Shown here: positions 35,901 through 40,859 of the stretch, piece after piece | Layout of the letters: every line of letters begins with the position of its first letter | Position numbering within the stretch: the first letter of the stretch is position 1 | Assembly: GCA_037951105.1 (NCBI GenBank) | Contig: JBAMJV010003787.1 | Span: forward strand, 1 to 64,000 | Source of the DNA: Echinarachnius parma | Lineage: Eukaryota > Echinodermata > Echinoidea > Clypeasteroida > Echinarachniidae | DNA: 64,000 bases | Direction of reading: 5' to 3' | Notes under the pieces: model-generated | Databases searched by the model: none | What the model was told of the DNA's origin: nothing | Seen by the model: the letters and a program-made list of their open reading frames with translations, nothing else | Translations under genes and position numbers: made by a program

Positions 35901-38295
35901 TCTTTAGTATATTATTTATTATGATATGATGTGTTAGATTAATCAACTGTATGTACATATGTTCATGTTTTTTATGCAAATGTGAAATGAATTCAATTCA
36001 ATTCAATGGGCAAGGGATGTCATGTTCAAAATTAGAATGTAATCCTTTTACCTATTTGCATGGGGAATGTACACATATAATATATGCATTCTGCATGGCA
36101 TAATACATACTCATTGTTATAAATATTTAACATAGCACATTATGAATTGGTTCATACAAATATACATATCGTATGGGAAGTACATCATAAAGCACGATTT
36201 ATCCGCACCTATTTGCATGCTTTGAACTTCAGTGTGATGATCCTACCTTAAAGGACAATGAAATCCAGACAAATTGTTTGTACTATAAGACACTAAATAT
36301 AATGAATAGTCTCTGAAAATTTGAGCACAATCGGTCAAGAAATAGGAAAACTATGGCTCTTTGAAAAGAGCCATGTATTTCTTCGAGTGACTCAAATTGG
36401 CAATGCACTCTGGCAAAGTTGTGGACAACTCCCCATACATTTTGTACACAAAATTTCAGTTTTGTTCAATTTTCTCAAAATGTATGTTTACCCTTCGTTC
36501 GAGTTCAATATATGTTTTGTAGAATGCTTTTATACATAACATATCATGAGTTGGGGAATGGAAAAAATGTGACTATGAAGAAAACTGTAAAAATGGGAAC
36601 ATTTGTGTACAAAACATATGGGAAGTTGTCCACACACTTATCAGAGTGCGTTGCCAATTTGAGTTCCCCATAGGAATAAATGGACATCTTCAAAGAGCCG
36701 TAGTTTTCTTGTTTCTTACCCGATTATGCTCTAACTTTCAGAAATTATACTTCTTAATCTCTTCAAGACTATGAAAGCAACATTTTGCTTGGGTTTCATT
36801 GCCCTTTAAAGTGATCCATTAACTTTACCAAAATTCAACCAAAATCTCTTGGAGCTTCCACACTTCTCTTGTACCTCGTTGTTTGACTTATGGTAACAAA
36901 AAGAATGAATTGGGTTCTGGTTTTTCAAATGTCTCCCTAATTATGGGGATATTTAAGATTTTTATTTTTTTTTAGACACTTTCGACCGTAGTCAATAGTA
37001 TTTAATTTGGATACTAAATCCTCCCAAAGTATTCAAATTTTGATACTTCTCACGAACGATCGGGATAAAATCAGACATCCATTTACTTTTTTTTTCCCAC
37101 TAGGTATTTAGCATTATTCCTTTTATATGAAAATCTCACTTATCATTTTCAAGAATCTTACAATGATAATGGTATATGTTTGAAGTCTCAAATATCACCT
37201 TTTGGAAAAAATATAAAGTTAATGGATTACTTAAATTAGTTTTCTCTCTTTTTGGGGAGCTGGGCAGGGTGGTTGTGAGGTTGTGAGTTATAAAGAAGGC
37301 TTCACATTATTTGTATTGATAAGTGATGAGTATCAAATTTATTGAGTATGCATTCAATTGGAATGGTACAAATGAATCAAGAATTAGAGAGTGATTACTA
37401 GGCCCGGGGGGGGGGGGGGGGTACTCCCGTATATTGGGTATACGGGGATGTGCCGCTGGGAAGGGTGACTTTTTCAAGAAAGATCCTTGGACATGGGTCC
37501 CCTTTTCATAAACAAAATCCTTAGACATGGGTCCCTTTTTAAAAGTGCCTCTCTTTTATTTGCCGATGCGAAATTGCAAAAAATTTCAAGCTCGCTACGC
37601 TCGCCAAGAGAAACCACAAAATTTGCGGGAAATACACAGCGAACATGCGACGCCGGCAAAAAAAATTCCTTAGACATGGGTACCTATTTACAGCGAAAGG
37701 ACCCTTAGATGTGGGTATGGGTTCGGAGGTCTCAGCCGCACACCCCCGTCCGACTATAATCGGAGTTCCCCCCCCCCCCCCCCCCCCCCCGGGTTATTAG
37801 GAAGATTGGAAAGGGTTATAAATAGAATGACTGAGGGAATACAATTACTTTATATTTGTCCAAATAAGACAATTGCCTGATTTTGAGATGATAAAATTAA
37901 TTATGAAACTCTTTCACGTTTTCTCTGCCATAACAAATTGCACTATAATGTCAACATTGTTATGATTCCATGTATTGTATATTTTTGCATAAAATAATTT
38001 ACATTTTTCCATAATTCTATCACATTTGTTCTATTTCATAGATAAATAAATTGATGGTTAGTGAATTTACGCAGGAAAATATTGTCAATTTTGAAATCCT
38101 ATCTTTCATAATTACGTATATATATGTGTATATTTATACTATGCATTTCTTTTCCCCTTCATTCTTTCATTTCTTATTCAGCTGCGTAACTTGGTGGCCA
38201 TGTGCATTCATCCGGAACCCAACAACAGACCTGATGTCTCCTTCGTCCTCGATGTCGCCAAGCGAAATCACATGCAGAGTCTACAGTCCAGTTAG
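12923..38295 (+). CDS. NEK7: NEK6/7 serine/threonine kinase, complete spliced gene (8 coding exons, 295 aa)
   Basis: Joined exons: 12923-12953, 13318-13460, 14068-14130, 20613-20723, 29858-29966, 30652-30854, 32878-32991 (or 33815-33925), 38182-38295. The product is an almost bare kinase domain like vertebrate NEK6 and NEK7 (about 300 aa). Visible motifs are the glycine loop [10 protein letters not shown] (32-41), ATP-binding Lys in ALKK (53-56), HRDIKPAN (151-158, catalytic Asp153), DLG (171-173), the activation segment [12 protein letters not shown] with Ser187 at the position of the NEK7 activating serine, and the NEK6/7 signature [12 protein letters not shown]. Tyr89 matches the tyrosine known as autoinhibitory in NEK7. 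In animals this kinase is activated by NEK9 and acts in spindle assembly and cytokinesis; mammalian NEK7 also serves the NLRP3 inflammasome. One invertebrate gene corresponds to both vertebrate paralogues, so the symbol means the NEK6/7 class. Several exons have decayed tandem copies. Confidence 0.93.
13318..13460 (+). CDS. NEK7: NEK6/7 exon 2: N-lobe start and ATP-binding lysine
   Basis: Acceptor TTCAG before 13318, donor GTAAGA at 13461, entering in phase 1. It encodes residues 11-58, including the glycine-rich loop and the ALKK lysine. The high GC and codon use contrast with the surrounding AT-rich intron. Two further copies follow within 400 bp. Confidence 0.93.
13597..13694 (+). other. 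Duplicate of kinase exon 2, possibly still spliceable
   Basis: The copy keeps [17 protein letters not shown], a 2-codon deletion, then [14 protein letters not shown], and ends at a GTATGG donor. A TGTTAG acceptor before 13597 would join it to exon 1 in the correct phase (98 nt; the parent is 143 nt, and both leave remainder 2). The frame is fully open. It would replace exon 2 and drop about 13 N-terminal residues. The acceptor has a weak pyrimidine tract, so it may be dead. Confidence 0.5.
13811..13868 (+). pseudogene. Second, broken duplicate of kinase exon 2
   Basis: It matches the start and end of exon 2 (CTTTGCAATTGAGAAAAAGA, then CTGCTCAACAAC and CAAGAAACTG). The central part encoding most of the glycine loop is deleted, and no donor remains. 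Clearly decayed. Confidence 0.7.
14068..14130 (+). CDS. NEK7: NEK6/7 exon 3: helix C
   Basis: Acceptor TTTCTCAG, donor GTAAAG at 14131, phase 0 to 0, 63 nt. It encodes [20 protein letters not shown] plus K (59-79), the helix C region that carries the conserved Glu pairing with the ATP-binding Lys. Confidence 0.93.
14321..14470. repeat. CGACA/CACGA tandem repeat with a GGCGCCGTCAAACC end
   Basis: About 110 bp of imperfect ACACGACACG repeats follow the end motif AAGGCGCCGTCAAACC. The complement of this end, with similar repeats, closes the block at 20285-20345. They could be two copies of one MITE or the ends of one 6-kb element. Confidence 0.6.
14500..16596. other. Intron 3 DNA: simple repeats, no NEK exon
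   Basis: Contains G and C runs (14695-14706, 14887-14918) and a CA/CACACG microsatellite (15025-15175). The rest is AT-rich with small palindromes (for example around 15700-15910). No supported exon on either strand. Confidence 0.5.
16601..16827. mobile_element. TTAA-flanked MITE, AGGGATCTAGTAAC family (copy 1)
   Basis: Starts AGGGATCTAGTAACTTTG, ends TTACTAAGTCCCT, with TTAA on both sides (16597-16600 and 16828-16831). Related copies are at 27047-27435 and, inverted, at 38522-38903. The superfamily is not assigned: the target site matches piggyBac but the terminal bases do not. Confidence 0.7.
16911..16978 (-). CDS. Possible last exon of the nested antisense gene
   Basis: On the - strand the acceptor TGTGTTTCTCAG precedes 16978. 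In the phase left by the 18114-18152 exon it reads [20 protein letters not shown] plus two Leu and a TAA stop. It lies next to repetitive DNA and has no recognisable domain. Speculative. Confidence 0.2.
17370..17775. repeat. Tandem repeats of about 160 bp, each with a long G run
   Basis: A TTTCATGGCAGGG-like block recurs near 17376, 17543 and 17702, each followed by 12 or more G residues. Further G/C runs lie at 17150-17162 and 17277-17290. On the kinase pre-mRNA strand these are G-rich and could form quadruplexes. Exact run lengths may be unreliable. Confidence 0.65.
18114..18152 (-). CDS. Candidate exon of the nested antisense gene (helix 6 of a death-like domain)
   Basis: A 39-nt open segment sits between an acceptor with seven T residues then CAG and a GTAAGC donor. 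Entered in phase 1 from the exon at 18586-18705 it reads [13 protein letters not shown]. This completes a hydrophobic helix in the place expected for the last helix of a death domain. Confidence 0.35.
18586..18705 (-). CDS. Candidate exon of a nested antisense death-domain gene
   Basis: On the - strand a TTTTATCAACAG acceptor precedes 18705 and a GTAAGT donor follows 18586. The 120-nt exon keeps one open frame matching the phase of the exon ending at 19941. It reads (G)[20 protein letters not shown], then [19 protein letters not shown]. The pattern of a TPRKTFEEL helix, a Trp, and a T-I-x-N-L-Y helix resembles helices 4-6 of Pelle/IRAK or MyD88-like death domains. That resemblance is by eye, not by search. 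Composition is less AT-rich than the intron around it. Confidence 0.45.
18850..19800. other. Intron between candidate antisense exons, CTAG-rich
   Basis: Holds many CTAG, CTAGGC and GACTAG words (especially 19050-19390 and 19550-19620), possibly a degenerate short repeat. No supported exon. Confidence 0.4.
19941..20037 (-). CDS. Candidate exon of a nested antisense death-domain gene (5' part)
   Basis: Open frame on the - strand, ending in a GTAAAT donor at 19940 with phase 1. It reads [20 protein letters not shown], then HFAAMEG across the junction. The L-x-x-L-S-N-P-x-E-x-W block followed by an FAAM helix fits helices 1-2 of a death domain. The true 5' boundary is unclear: an in-frame TGA lies at 20038-20040 and the only ATG in frame is the late MEG. 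The upstream exon or start is therefore not identified, or the gene is broken. Confidence 0.4.
20285..20345. repeat. Inverted counterpart of the 14321 repeat end
   Basis: TTGGTTTGACGGCGCCTTT is the complement of the 14323 end, preceded by GTCGTGTCGTG repeats. Additional CACGACACA repeats lie at 20120-20235. Confidence 0.6.
20613..20723 (+). CDS. NEK7: NEK6/7 exon 4: beta 4-5 and hinge
   Basis: Acceptor AATCACAG, donor GTAATA at 20724, 111 nt, phase 0 to 0. It encodes residues 80-116 including [20 protein letters not shown]. It also includes [11 protein letters not shown], where Tyr89 aligns with the autoinhibitory NEK7 tyrosine and the next residue is Leu rather than Tyr. Confidence 0.93.
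20842..20904 (+). pseudogene. Decayed copy of kinase exon 4, 5' part (split by a LINE)
   Basis: Matches exon 4 with substitutions and indels (ATGGCTTTATTCATT, then GAGCAATGAGCTCAA, then AGTAGCCGATCC). The match resumes after the LINE at 26344-26362. Frame lost. Confidence 0.7.
20887..20904. repeat. LINE target-site duplication, left copy
   Basis: CCGATCCAGAGGATTTAT, 18 bp, identical to 26326-26343. It directly abuts the LINE poly(A) end, which appears as T-rich on the + strand. Confidence 0.9.
21293..25057 (-). CDS. LINE ORF2: endonuclease and reverse transcriptase, 1254 aa
   Basis: The protein nicks the target DNA and copies its RNA onto the broken end (target-primed reverse transcription). 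The N-terminal apurinic-type endonuclease shows ITTFNCRGL (5-13), LLQETHS (metal-binding Glu38), GGDLNL (near 137) and ASDHSV. The reverse transcriptase shows [39 protein letters not shown] and the catalytic YADD box (near 702). A C-terminal CX2CX8HX4C motif (CSLC...HFLVEC, near 1135) is the zinc-type motif of L1/Tx1 elements. Length is usual for the group. The start ATG is the first in frame, giving the standard [10 protein letters not shown] beginning. No stop or frameshift. Confidence 0.95.
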   Translation of the reverse strand: MSLKITTFNCRGLQDRFKRKKIFRFLHHRKDDIILLQETHSINENLQMWTSEWGGTMYVNSATSNSKGVAILFKPGLNALISHVYSDVNGRVIILDVLVEKLKLRIINVYAPNQDDPDFFLDLFVNIDDSEQSNVILGGDLNLAMGPLDYRGSRSQHGNSRSRNIFSFLIDEYNLNDTWRLMHPTDRGFTRHQQNPLAFSRLDYLFVLNNILANVSSSTISHGLASDHSVASIDLCIGVPKRGRGYWKLNCYLLQRDADFIKYIKVKIEEFKKDHANSTCNPHVIWDSFKSTIVGYCMEYSARKKKERMKDKIKLESEIEVLRQRLNKIENDVECSDVMELLGNLEKKLEDIYDFETAGAIVRSRVKWAEEGEKSTKFFCNLEKRHAEKKNIYVLKDVHGSLIVNSKNIMEELHGFYSTLYSSHWSEDSRKEADTFFEGLDIPVFSNDQKDKLNQPLTKVEIFNAIKSMPGNKCPGLDGLPKEFYVVFFNDIYDLLINSYDFSFEKGFMSQSQRNGIISLLPKKDKDPMYAKNYRPISLLNVDYKIIAKCFALRLKSFLLDVIHNNQSGFLKGRNIAHNIRLIIDLIDYTNTHDVPGALLLLDIEKAFDSVEHEYLYKVLERFNVGHDFLTWIKSFYNNRSSYILNNGYLSPIVHLERGIFQGCPISPYLFLLAIEILGISIRSNPCIKGIQIGDVEYKLSMYADDTTCFLNGELESIRNLFDTLEKFGTFSGCKVNVLKSEGIWLGSLKQSQEKPYSEKGLVWNNLNFSCLGIKFSLDLNLLFELNYNQRVGGIEQILNCWRSRSLSLIGKITVVKTLVLPKLLFLFTTLCIHIPEQFFKRLEHSFFKFIWSGGNDRIKRKFLYNEYDQCGLKMVDIRAFALAQKLVWSKHILNEDFNSDWKQIEMNNLSEFHTDSFILFRASPPDKLLRNVNVQLAETLKVWYVFKSKLLVSMNLSDMHKLDPVWFNRNVCLKTKKYFYYAEWYDKGIKTIQDLLLDGKRFKEFFELVLEFDISFRDRRKYSFLIKAIPLFGVWSMDLRDPYELVVSKLFTCNSLSKFSYLIFKGQLLPQDRSNKWNDIFDVDVNAEDWALIHRNNFRCTIETQLRSFYVKTFHKAIATNDFLYKIKRSDTELCSLCNLIKDSIQHFLVECTVVNQLWKCLEKFLSSKLGIQVQFSLFQRMFGFNKEQNNYVCINFYLLCTRFYIYRCKFSKEKPKFQSLLSFFKLKYKSEYLIALKKDKIRQHFQKFVFEL
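25434..26213 (-). CDS. LINE ORF1: RNA-binding chaperone, 259 aa
   Basis: An L1 ORF1p-type protein that coats element RNA. There is a Ser/Pro-rich N-terminus (1-60), a predicted coiled coil (about 62-114, ending [14 protein letters not shown]), an RRM-like domain from about 118, and a basic C-terminal domain ([18 protein letters not shown], then [19 protein letters not shown]). GC content is far higher than in ORF2. The frame is intact. It is separated from ORF2 by 376 bp, in which a separate 82-aa frame (25057-25305) has no recognisable domain. Confidence 0.9.
   Translation of the reverse strand: MNSRQKSRDPPSLENSPVKKKTAKNIDLSRLAPTSSNQPPLSMAGTPAGPGPGASSTAPQWFVEFEHRQEARFAELLQAQQLLRFDVDNAIDDIGKLKTALEQANAKIDDLENRSRRNNVVIWGAPEGSEKGARDCVQFVEDLLADAVGPGAVQRAHRSGRPPSAADNGRGKPRPIHVGFASYREKEAARRKLIEVFKEKPEGVKMFVADDYSKRIQQMRRDNLPKLKELRARGIKAFFVYPATIRIRDANGRLTSPQS
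26326..26343. repeat. LINE target-site duplication, right copy
   Basis: Identical to 20887-20904, defining the 5' end of the LINE at 26325. Confidence 0.9.
26344..26362 (+). pseudogene. Decayed copy of kinase exon 4, 3' part
   Basis: GTAGAATGGAAGGAAA follows the duplicated target and aligns with the exon 4 end CGAGAATGATCAAGG. The decayed exon was whole before the LINE split it. Confidence 0.6.
26371..26523. mobile_element. Palindromic MITE with ATATGAAACGTCATCTGAG ends
   Basis: The left arm ATATGAAACGTCATCTGAG is the complement of the right arm CTCAGATGACGTTTCATAT, with an inner pair GCATGCAC / GTGCATGC. No reading frame. Confidence 0.75.
26781..27030. repeat. Intronic tandem duplication, unit 1
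   Basis: About 250 bp (GGTTGATTCCTCTTTT near the start, AAATGATTGACAGGTGATTA, CTTGCAAGGCACCAGTATTG) recurs with small differences at 27437-27690. Non-coding. It shows tandem duplication of intron DNA without exons. Confidence 0.7.
27047..27435. mobile_element. TTAA-flanked MITE, AGGGATCTAGTAAC family (copy 2)
   Basis: Starts AGGGATCTAGTAACTTTG and ends GTTACTAAGTCCCT, flanked by TTAA (27043-27046 and 27436-27439). It sits exactly between the two units of the intronic duplication. Confidence 0.7.
27437..27690. repeat. Intronic tandem duplication, unit 2
   Basis: Second copy of 26781-27030, about 90 percent similar by eye. Confidence 0.7.
27700..28060. repeat. Diverged tandem repeats of about 100 bp
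   Basis: Three units share TATATTTTGTGTCA...ATAGAAAATCA and CTTTATC/ATTTTATCTGA...GACAAT blocks. No coding potential. Confidence 0.55.
28065..29857. other. End of intron 4: AT-rich DNA with repeat fragments
   Basis: Holds a GGCCxGGGG-type repeat fragment (28705-28900), loosely duplicated blocks (GATTCAGAGAAAAA near 29005 and 29272) and an ATT-tailed SINE-like end (29430-29490). No exon seen. Confidence 0.45.
29858..29966 (+). CDS. NEK7: NEK6/7 exon 5: helix E and HRD
   Basis: Acceptor TTATGCAG, donor GTAAAT at 29967, 109 nt, phase 0 to 1. It encodes residues 117-152 ([20 protein letters not shown], then [16 protein letters not shown]), so the catalytic HRD is split across the exon 5/6 junction. 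Confidence 0.93.
29887..30412 (+). repeat. Tandem array of kinase exon 5 copies, 152-bp period
   Basis: The 3' part of exon 5 plus flanking intron repeats at exactly 152-bp spacing (exon ends at 29966, 30118 and 30270), followed by a degraded fourth set at about 30300-30412. Copies 2 and 3 keep the open frame and the GTAAAT donor but lack the first codons and the original acceptor. An AG in CTAGAG before 30043 and 30195 would give the right phase, with almost no pyrimidine tract. Confidence 0.85.
30652..30854 (+). CDS. NEK7: NEK6/7 exon 6: catalytic loop and activation segment
   Basis: Acceptor AATTGCAG, donor GTGAGA at 30855, 203 nt, phase 1 to 0. It encodes [45 protein letters not shown] and [13 protein letters not shown] (residues 154-220). 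Single copy: no duplicate seen. GC-rich compared with other exons. Confidence 0.95.
30900..32250. other. Intron 6, repeat fragments only
   Basis: AT-rich. A GCCCCCGAAA-type interspersed repeat lies at 31770-32060 (related to 7340-7430). No exon supported. Confidence 0.45.
32253..32430. mobile_element. Palindromic MITE, TCAAACCTGT family (full copy 2)
   Basis: ACAGTCAAAC ... GTTTGACTGT ends with CTATAG and GGCCAC arms, like 9034-9214. Confidence 0.7.
32620..32877 (+). promoter_or_regulatory. Very long C-rich pyrimidine tract before exon 7a
   Basis: About 250 bases on the + strand are dominated by C with T and run into the exon 7a acceptor CCACTAG. Inside it, the block TTGCGACCCTACCCCAATCT is present twice (near 32678 and 32848), the second just upstream of the acceptor, so the acceptor region itself is duplicated. 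Also contains repeated TCTCCTCCGCCCC units. Such tracts bind poly(C)- or polypyrimidine-binding splice factors. A regulatory role is an inference. Confidence 0.5.
32878..32991 (+). CDS. NEK7: NEK6/7 exon 7a (38 codons), alternative exon
   Basis: Acceptor CCACTAG, donor GTAGGG at 32992, phase 0 to 0. It encodes [20 protein letters not shown], then [18 protein letters not shown], nearly identical to vertebrate NEK6/NEK7 at the alpha F to alpha G region of the C-lobe. It is the conserved form and presumably the default. Confidence 0.93.
33000..33814. other. Intron between the alternative exons 7a and 7b
   Basis: About 820 bp. The last 100 bases before 7b are rich in G and T (TTGGTGTGGTTG, TTGGTTGGTGTGG) and poor in pyrimidine tract, unlike the C-rich tract before 7a. 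Small open frames only. Confidence 0.5.
33815..33925 (+). CDS. NEK7: NEK6/7 exon 7b (37 codons), alternative exon
   Basis: Acceptor ACGCACAG, donor GTATGT at 33926, phase 0 to 0. It encodes [20 protein letters not shown], then [17 protein letters not shown]: about 24 of 37 residues match 7a, with a one-codon deletion and no stop. Differences cluster in the GDKMN / AEGLD loop and near PPLPAD / PSLPT, while the structural MAAL, SPFY and KIDKC stay. Including both exons would keep frame but repeat a structural segment, so mutually exclusive use is the sensible reading. Confidence 0.88.
33960..36250. other. Start of intron 7: repeats and simple sequence
   Basis: Contains an AGTCATGGA-type repeat (34120-34385), G runs (34420-34445 and 34646-34668) and one MITE listed separately. 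No exon supported. Confidence 0.45.
35412..35635. mobile_element. Palindromic MITE, ACCGTAAACCGGGGTGAC family (copy 1)
   Basis: ACCGTAAACCGGGGTGACTT at the left and an imperfect complement ending GGTCTACGGT at the right, with inverted TAGAACTAATTTCT blocks inside. A second copy is at 48203-48408 in POMT1 intron 2. Confidence 0.7.
36252..36805. mobile_element. TTAA-flanked palindromic element, AGGACAATGAAA family
   Basis: Starts AGGACAATGAAATCC and ends TTTCATTGCCCT between TTAA at 36248-36251 and 36806-36809. Long inner arms include GTTGTGGACAACTCCCCATA and its approximate complement near 36610-36635. Confidence 0.7.
36810..37230. mobile_element. TTAA-flanked element, AGTGATCCATTAAC family
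   Basis: Starts AGTGATCCATTAACTTTACC and ends AAAGTTAATGGATTAC, flanked by TTAA at 36806-36809 (shared with its left neighbour) and 37231-37234. Confidence 0.65.
37399..37791. mobile_element. Interspersed repeat with G/C-run ends and GACATGGGT repeats
   Basis: Bounded by a G run (37404-37421) and a C run (37769-37790). It contains TACTCCCGTATATTGGGTA and four CTTxGACATGGGT-like units on one strand. Small frames inside are not genes. Confidence 0.55.
38182..38295 (+). CDS. NEK7: NEK6/7 exon 8 (last coding exon)
   Basis: Acceptor TTATTCAG, 114 nt, ending in TAG at 38293-38295. It encodes [20 protein letters not shown], then [17 protein letters not shown] (residues 259-295). The NRPD motif is the conserved Arg of kinase subdomain XI. 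Confidence 0.93.
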   Translation: MRNLVAMCIHPEPNNRPDVSFVLDVAKRNHMQSLQSS

Positions 38296-38299
38296 TCAT

Positions 38300-39050
38300 C
38301 ATCGGTCCCATAAGTAGAAAATCATGTAGGGTTTCCCGCGGAATCTTGGTGGGTGGCTCATTTTCATTGTCATTTTCCGCATCAGTCCCATAAGTAGCAA
38401 ATCATGTAGGGTTCGTGTTGAGCCTGTATGGCAAATTTTTTATGGGCATATTTAATGACAAATATGATAATACAAATTTGACTTCAGAGAAAGTCATCAG
38501 TCCTGCAAGTAGCTGCTTTAAGGGACTTGGTAACATTGTCCAAATCCTCATAATACAATTGCAATTCTAGCGGTTCTCTCATACCTTGTTGTGTTTGTAT
38601 TAACACAAAAAGCATGGGACAGATTTTGGTTTTTCGAATTTCCTTTTCGTTAAAAGATATTTACGATTGAAGTGTTCAGATGTTAAAGGTGTTAAACTAT
38701 CCACTGGATCGTCAAAACCGTGTACAAAGTCAGTGCAATGAGTAAGTGAAAATCACTTTGCATTTTTGCTCATCACTCGGCCATATAACGTCCATTTAAT
38801 TTGAAATTTTCACACAATACCCAGTGGACATATCAGATAACAATATACATTGAATCAACCATTCATCACTTTTTGCACATGTCAACAAAGTTACTAGATC
38901 CCTTTAACCTGTGCAGAAAGTTACAGACATGTATGCTACACATCATTCAGAGTGAGCTATCCCCAGTCCCATATTTATAGGAAATCATGCATAGTGTTGT
39001 AATCCTTTAGTCACCTGTCCCATGTGTATTGAATCATGTAGGCCACCCAA
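38300..39050 (+). repeat. Decayed repeats of the sequence after the kinase stop codon
   Basis: The block TCCCATAAGTAGAAAATCATGTAGGG just after the stop (38308 on) recurs in worn form near 38387, 38500, 38968 and 39018. This suggests tandem duplication of the last-exon and 3' UTR junction. A TTAA element (38522-38903) lies among the copies. Confidence 0.55.
38522..38903. mobile_element. TTAA-flanked MITE, AGGGATCTAGTAAC family (copy 3, inverted)
   Basis: Starts GGGACTTGGTAACATTG and ends CAAAGTTACTAGATCCCT, with TTAA at both ends. Inverse orientation to the copies at 16601 and 27047. Confidence 0.7.
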
Positions 39051-39187
39051 GAATGAACTTTAATACAGATTGTTCAGTTCAGTGAATAGTCTCAACTTAT
39101 ATTTATATTTTGGTGCACCCGGTCAGAAAAGAGTTATTGTGCCAACTTTGAATGTCAGTTTTAAGGCAAGGCCTTATTTAAAAGCCC

Positions 39188-39491
39188 TGGGGGGTGTTTC
39201 ACAAAGATCCTAAGTTGAACTTAACTCTAAGTTGGACTATAAACAGTATGGAAAGCCTTTGAAAACAAAATTGTAAAAGTACTTTTAAAAGGCATAAAAC
39301 GTTGTTTCAATTCATTGATATTTTTCTGTTATGAAGGCGATTTTATGTTCTTGATGTAACATTTACGAAAGTTTAGAATACTTGCATTCTTGGTTTTGAA
39401 TATCTTTTATTCCAAGGCTACACATCCATAATAGTTAGGTCCAACTTAGAGTTAAGTTCAACTTAGAATATTTGTGAAACACCCCCCCCCC
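39188..39491. mobile_element. Palindromic MITE, GGTGTTTCACAAAGATCC family (copy 1)
   Basis: The arms GGGGTGTTTCACAAAGATCC...AAGTTGAACTTAACTC and their complement (ending TTTGTGAAACACCCC) bound about 300 bp. Copies also at 43779-44118 and 60549-60862. Confidence 0.75.
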
Positions 39492-39493
39492 TG

Positions 39494-39600
39494 GCCCTGT
39501 TTCATAAAACTTTCCAATTGTTGTACATGTCCAATTATTGTAACTGCTGCATCAACAGCCAATGGGCATGAAGCATTATAGCTGTTGCCATGGTAGTTAC
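39494..39600. mobile_element. Fragment of the TTTCATAAAACTTT repeat family
   Basis: Related to the palindromic element at 61184-61321 (shared CATAAAACTTT and GTCCAATTATTGTAACT). Confidence 0.5.
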
Positions 39601-39969
39601 AATATAAGAAAAAACACGGCTTATTCTGATTATTTCCAAACGAATCAGGTATCATGTCTCAGTTTTCAAGCCCTTGACTTATAGCCCAAATAAATGTACT
39701 GTATAACTTATAAAGTTCATGTAATTTTGTTAGTAATAGTATACTTGTAACATTCACCGCAGTATTTGAACAATTTCTAGAGCAGTATAGATTTACAGAT
39801 TCATTTAAGATCTTCTCAAGTGAGTCCGCTTTCATTATTATTTCAAATTTTGTTTGATTGGCTGTGAATTACCTAATTAATGTGAATTAAGATAAACTTA
39901 AGCTCATCCTGCAGCTCATCGTTGTACATGTAAATATTTATTTCTAATGAGTAATGACTGTCTGCATGC

Positions 39970-40850
39970 AATGCTAGAAATTAACCTTTTTGCCTCGTGG
40001 CCCAGTCGGGCAAGTAAAAACAACATTGTTTAATTTTGAGTGGCCCAAAACCTAAGTCTGGTGGTCCCAAACAAAGACAAATATAACAAATTCTGTAAAA
40101 TTTGGTTGCACGAATGGGCCAGTAGAATTTATGATCAATGAAATTTGGTGGCCCGGAGCTAATTTTGAGTGGCCATGGGCCAGCGGGCCTACGCTAATTT
40201 ATACATACTACTTGTCCAAAGATGGATGAGTCTTTCATTTTTGTTGTTCAGTTGATCAGTGAGTTCCCCAATTCTGTTAAGTTTGTTTGAAGTTTTTTTT
40301 GGTGATATGTACCTTTTTGATAGTTTGAAACAATAACTAGTTAGTTTTATTTTTTTCCGTCCAGGTTGTTTAGAAGGATAGAACTTTGTTTTGGACCTTT
40401 ACAATACCCGGTTAATTTACCGACCTTGTACACATTTATATTAAGGAACAAACTAGTATATTATGAGCGTGATTGTAAATTGTGTACAAAAATTAAACAG
40501 AAGCATATGTAAAATTGACACGCTCTAACCCATTCAGGACGGGTCCCGAAAAAATACTTGGGCTAGTGTCTATGGAGGGGGCATGTTAGCCAGGGCACTA
40601 GCACTTGCCCTTTTGCCCGGGGCAAGTCAAAAATTATGTCAGGCTAGTAACATTTCATAGATAGGTCTAGTTTGCTTGCCAGCTCGGTCAACTTAAATAT
40701 CTCTTCAAATACGAGAATAGAATGTAGTTCCTCACATGACAGTCTCATCTAGAAGTACATGTAAGCAGGCAAGTAAATTGTCTGTTTGGGCAAGTAAAAT
40801 TTGAACGTTTATGATTTTACTTGCCCGAATGGGCCAGTAGAGAAAAAAAA
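39970..40850. repeat. GGCCCG-arm repeat fragments
   Basis: Two partial copies (39970-40200, 40590-40850) of the family seen at 5406-6285, with TTGCCCGGGGCAAGT and GGCCAGCGGGCC motifs. Confidence 0.5.
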
Positions 40851-40859
40851 GTTGAGGTG

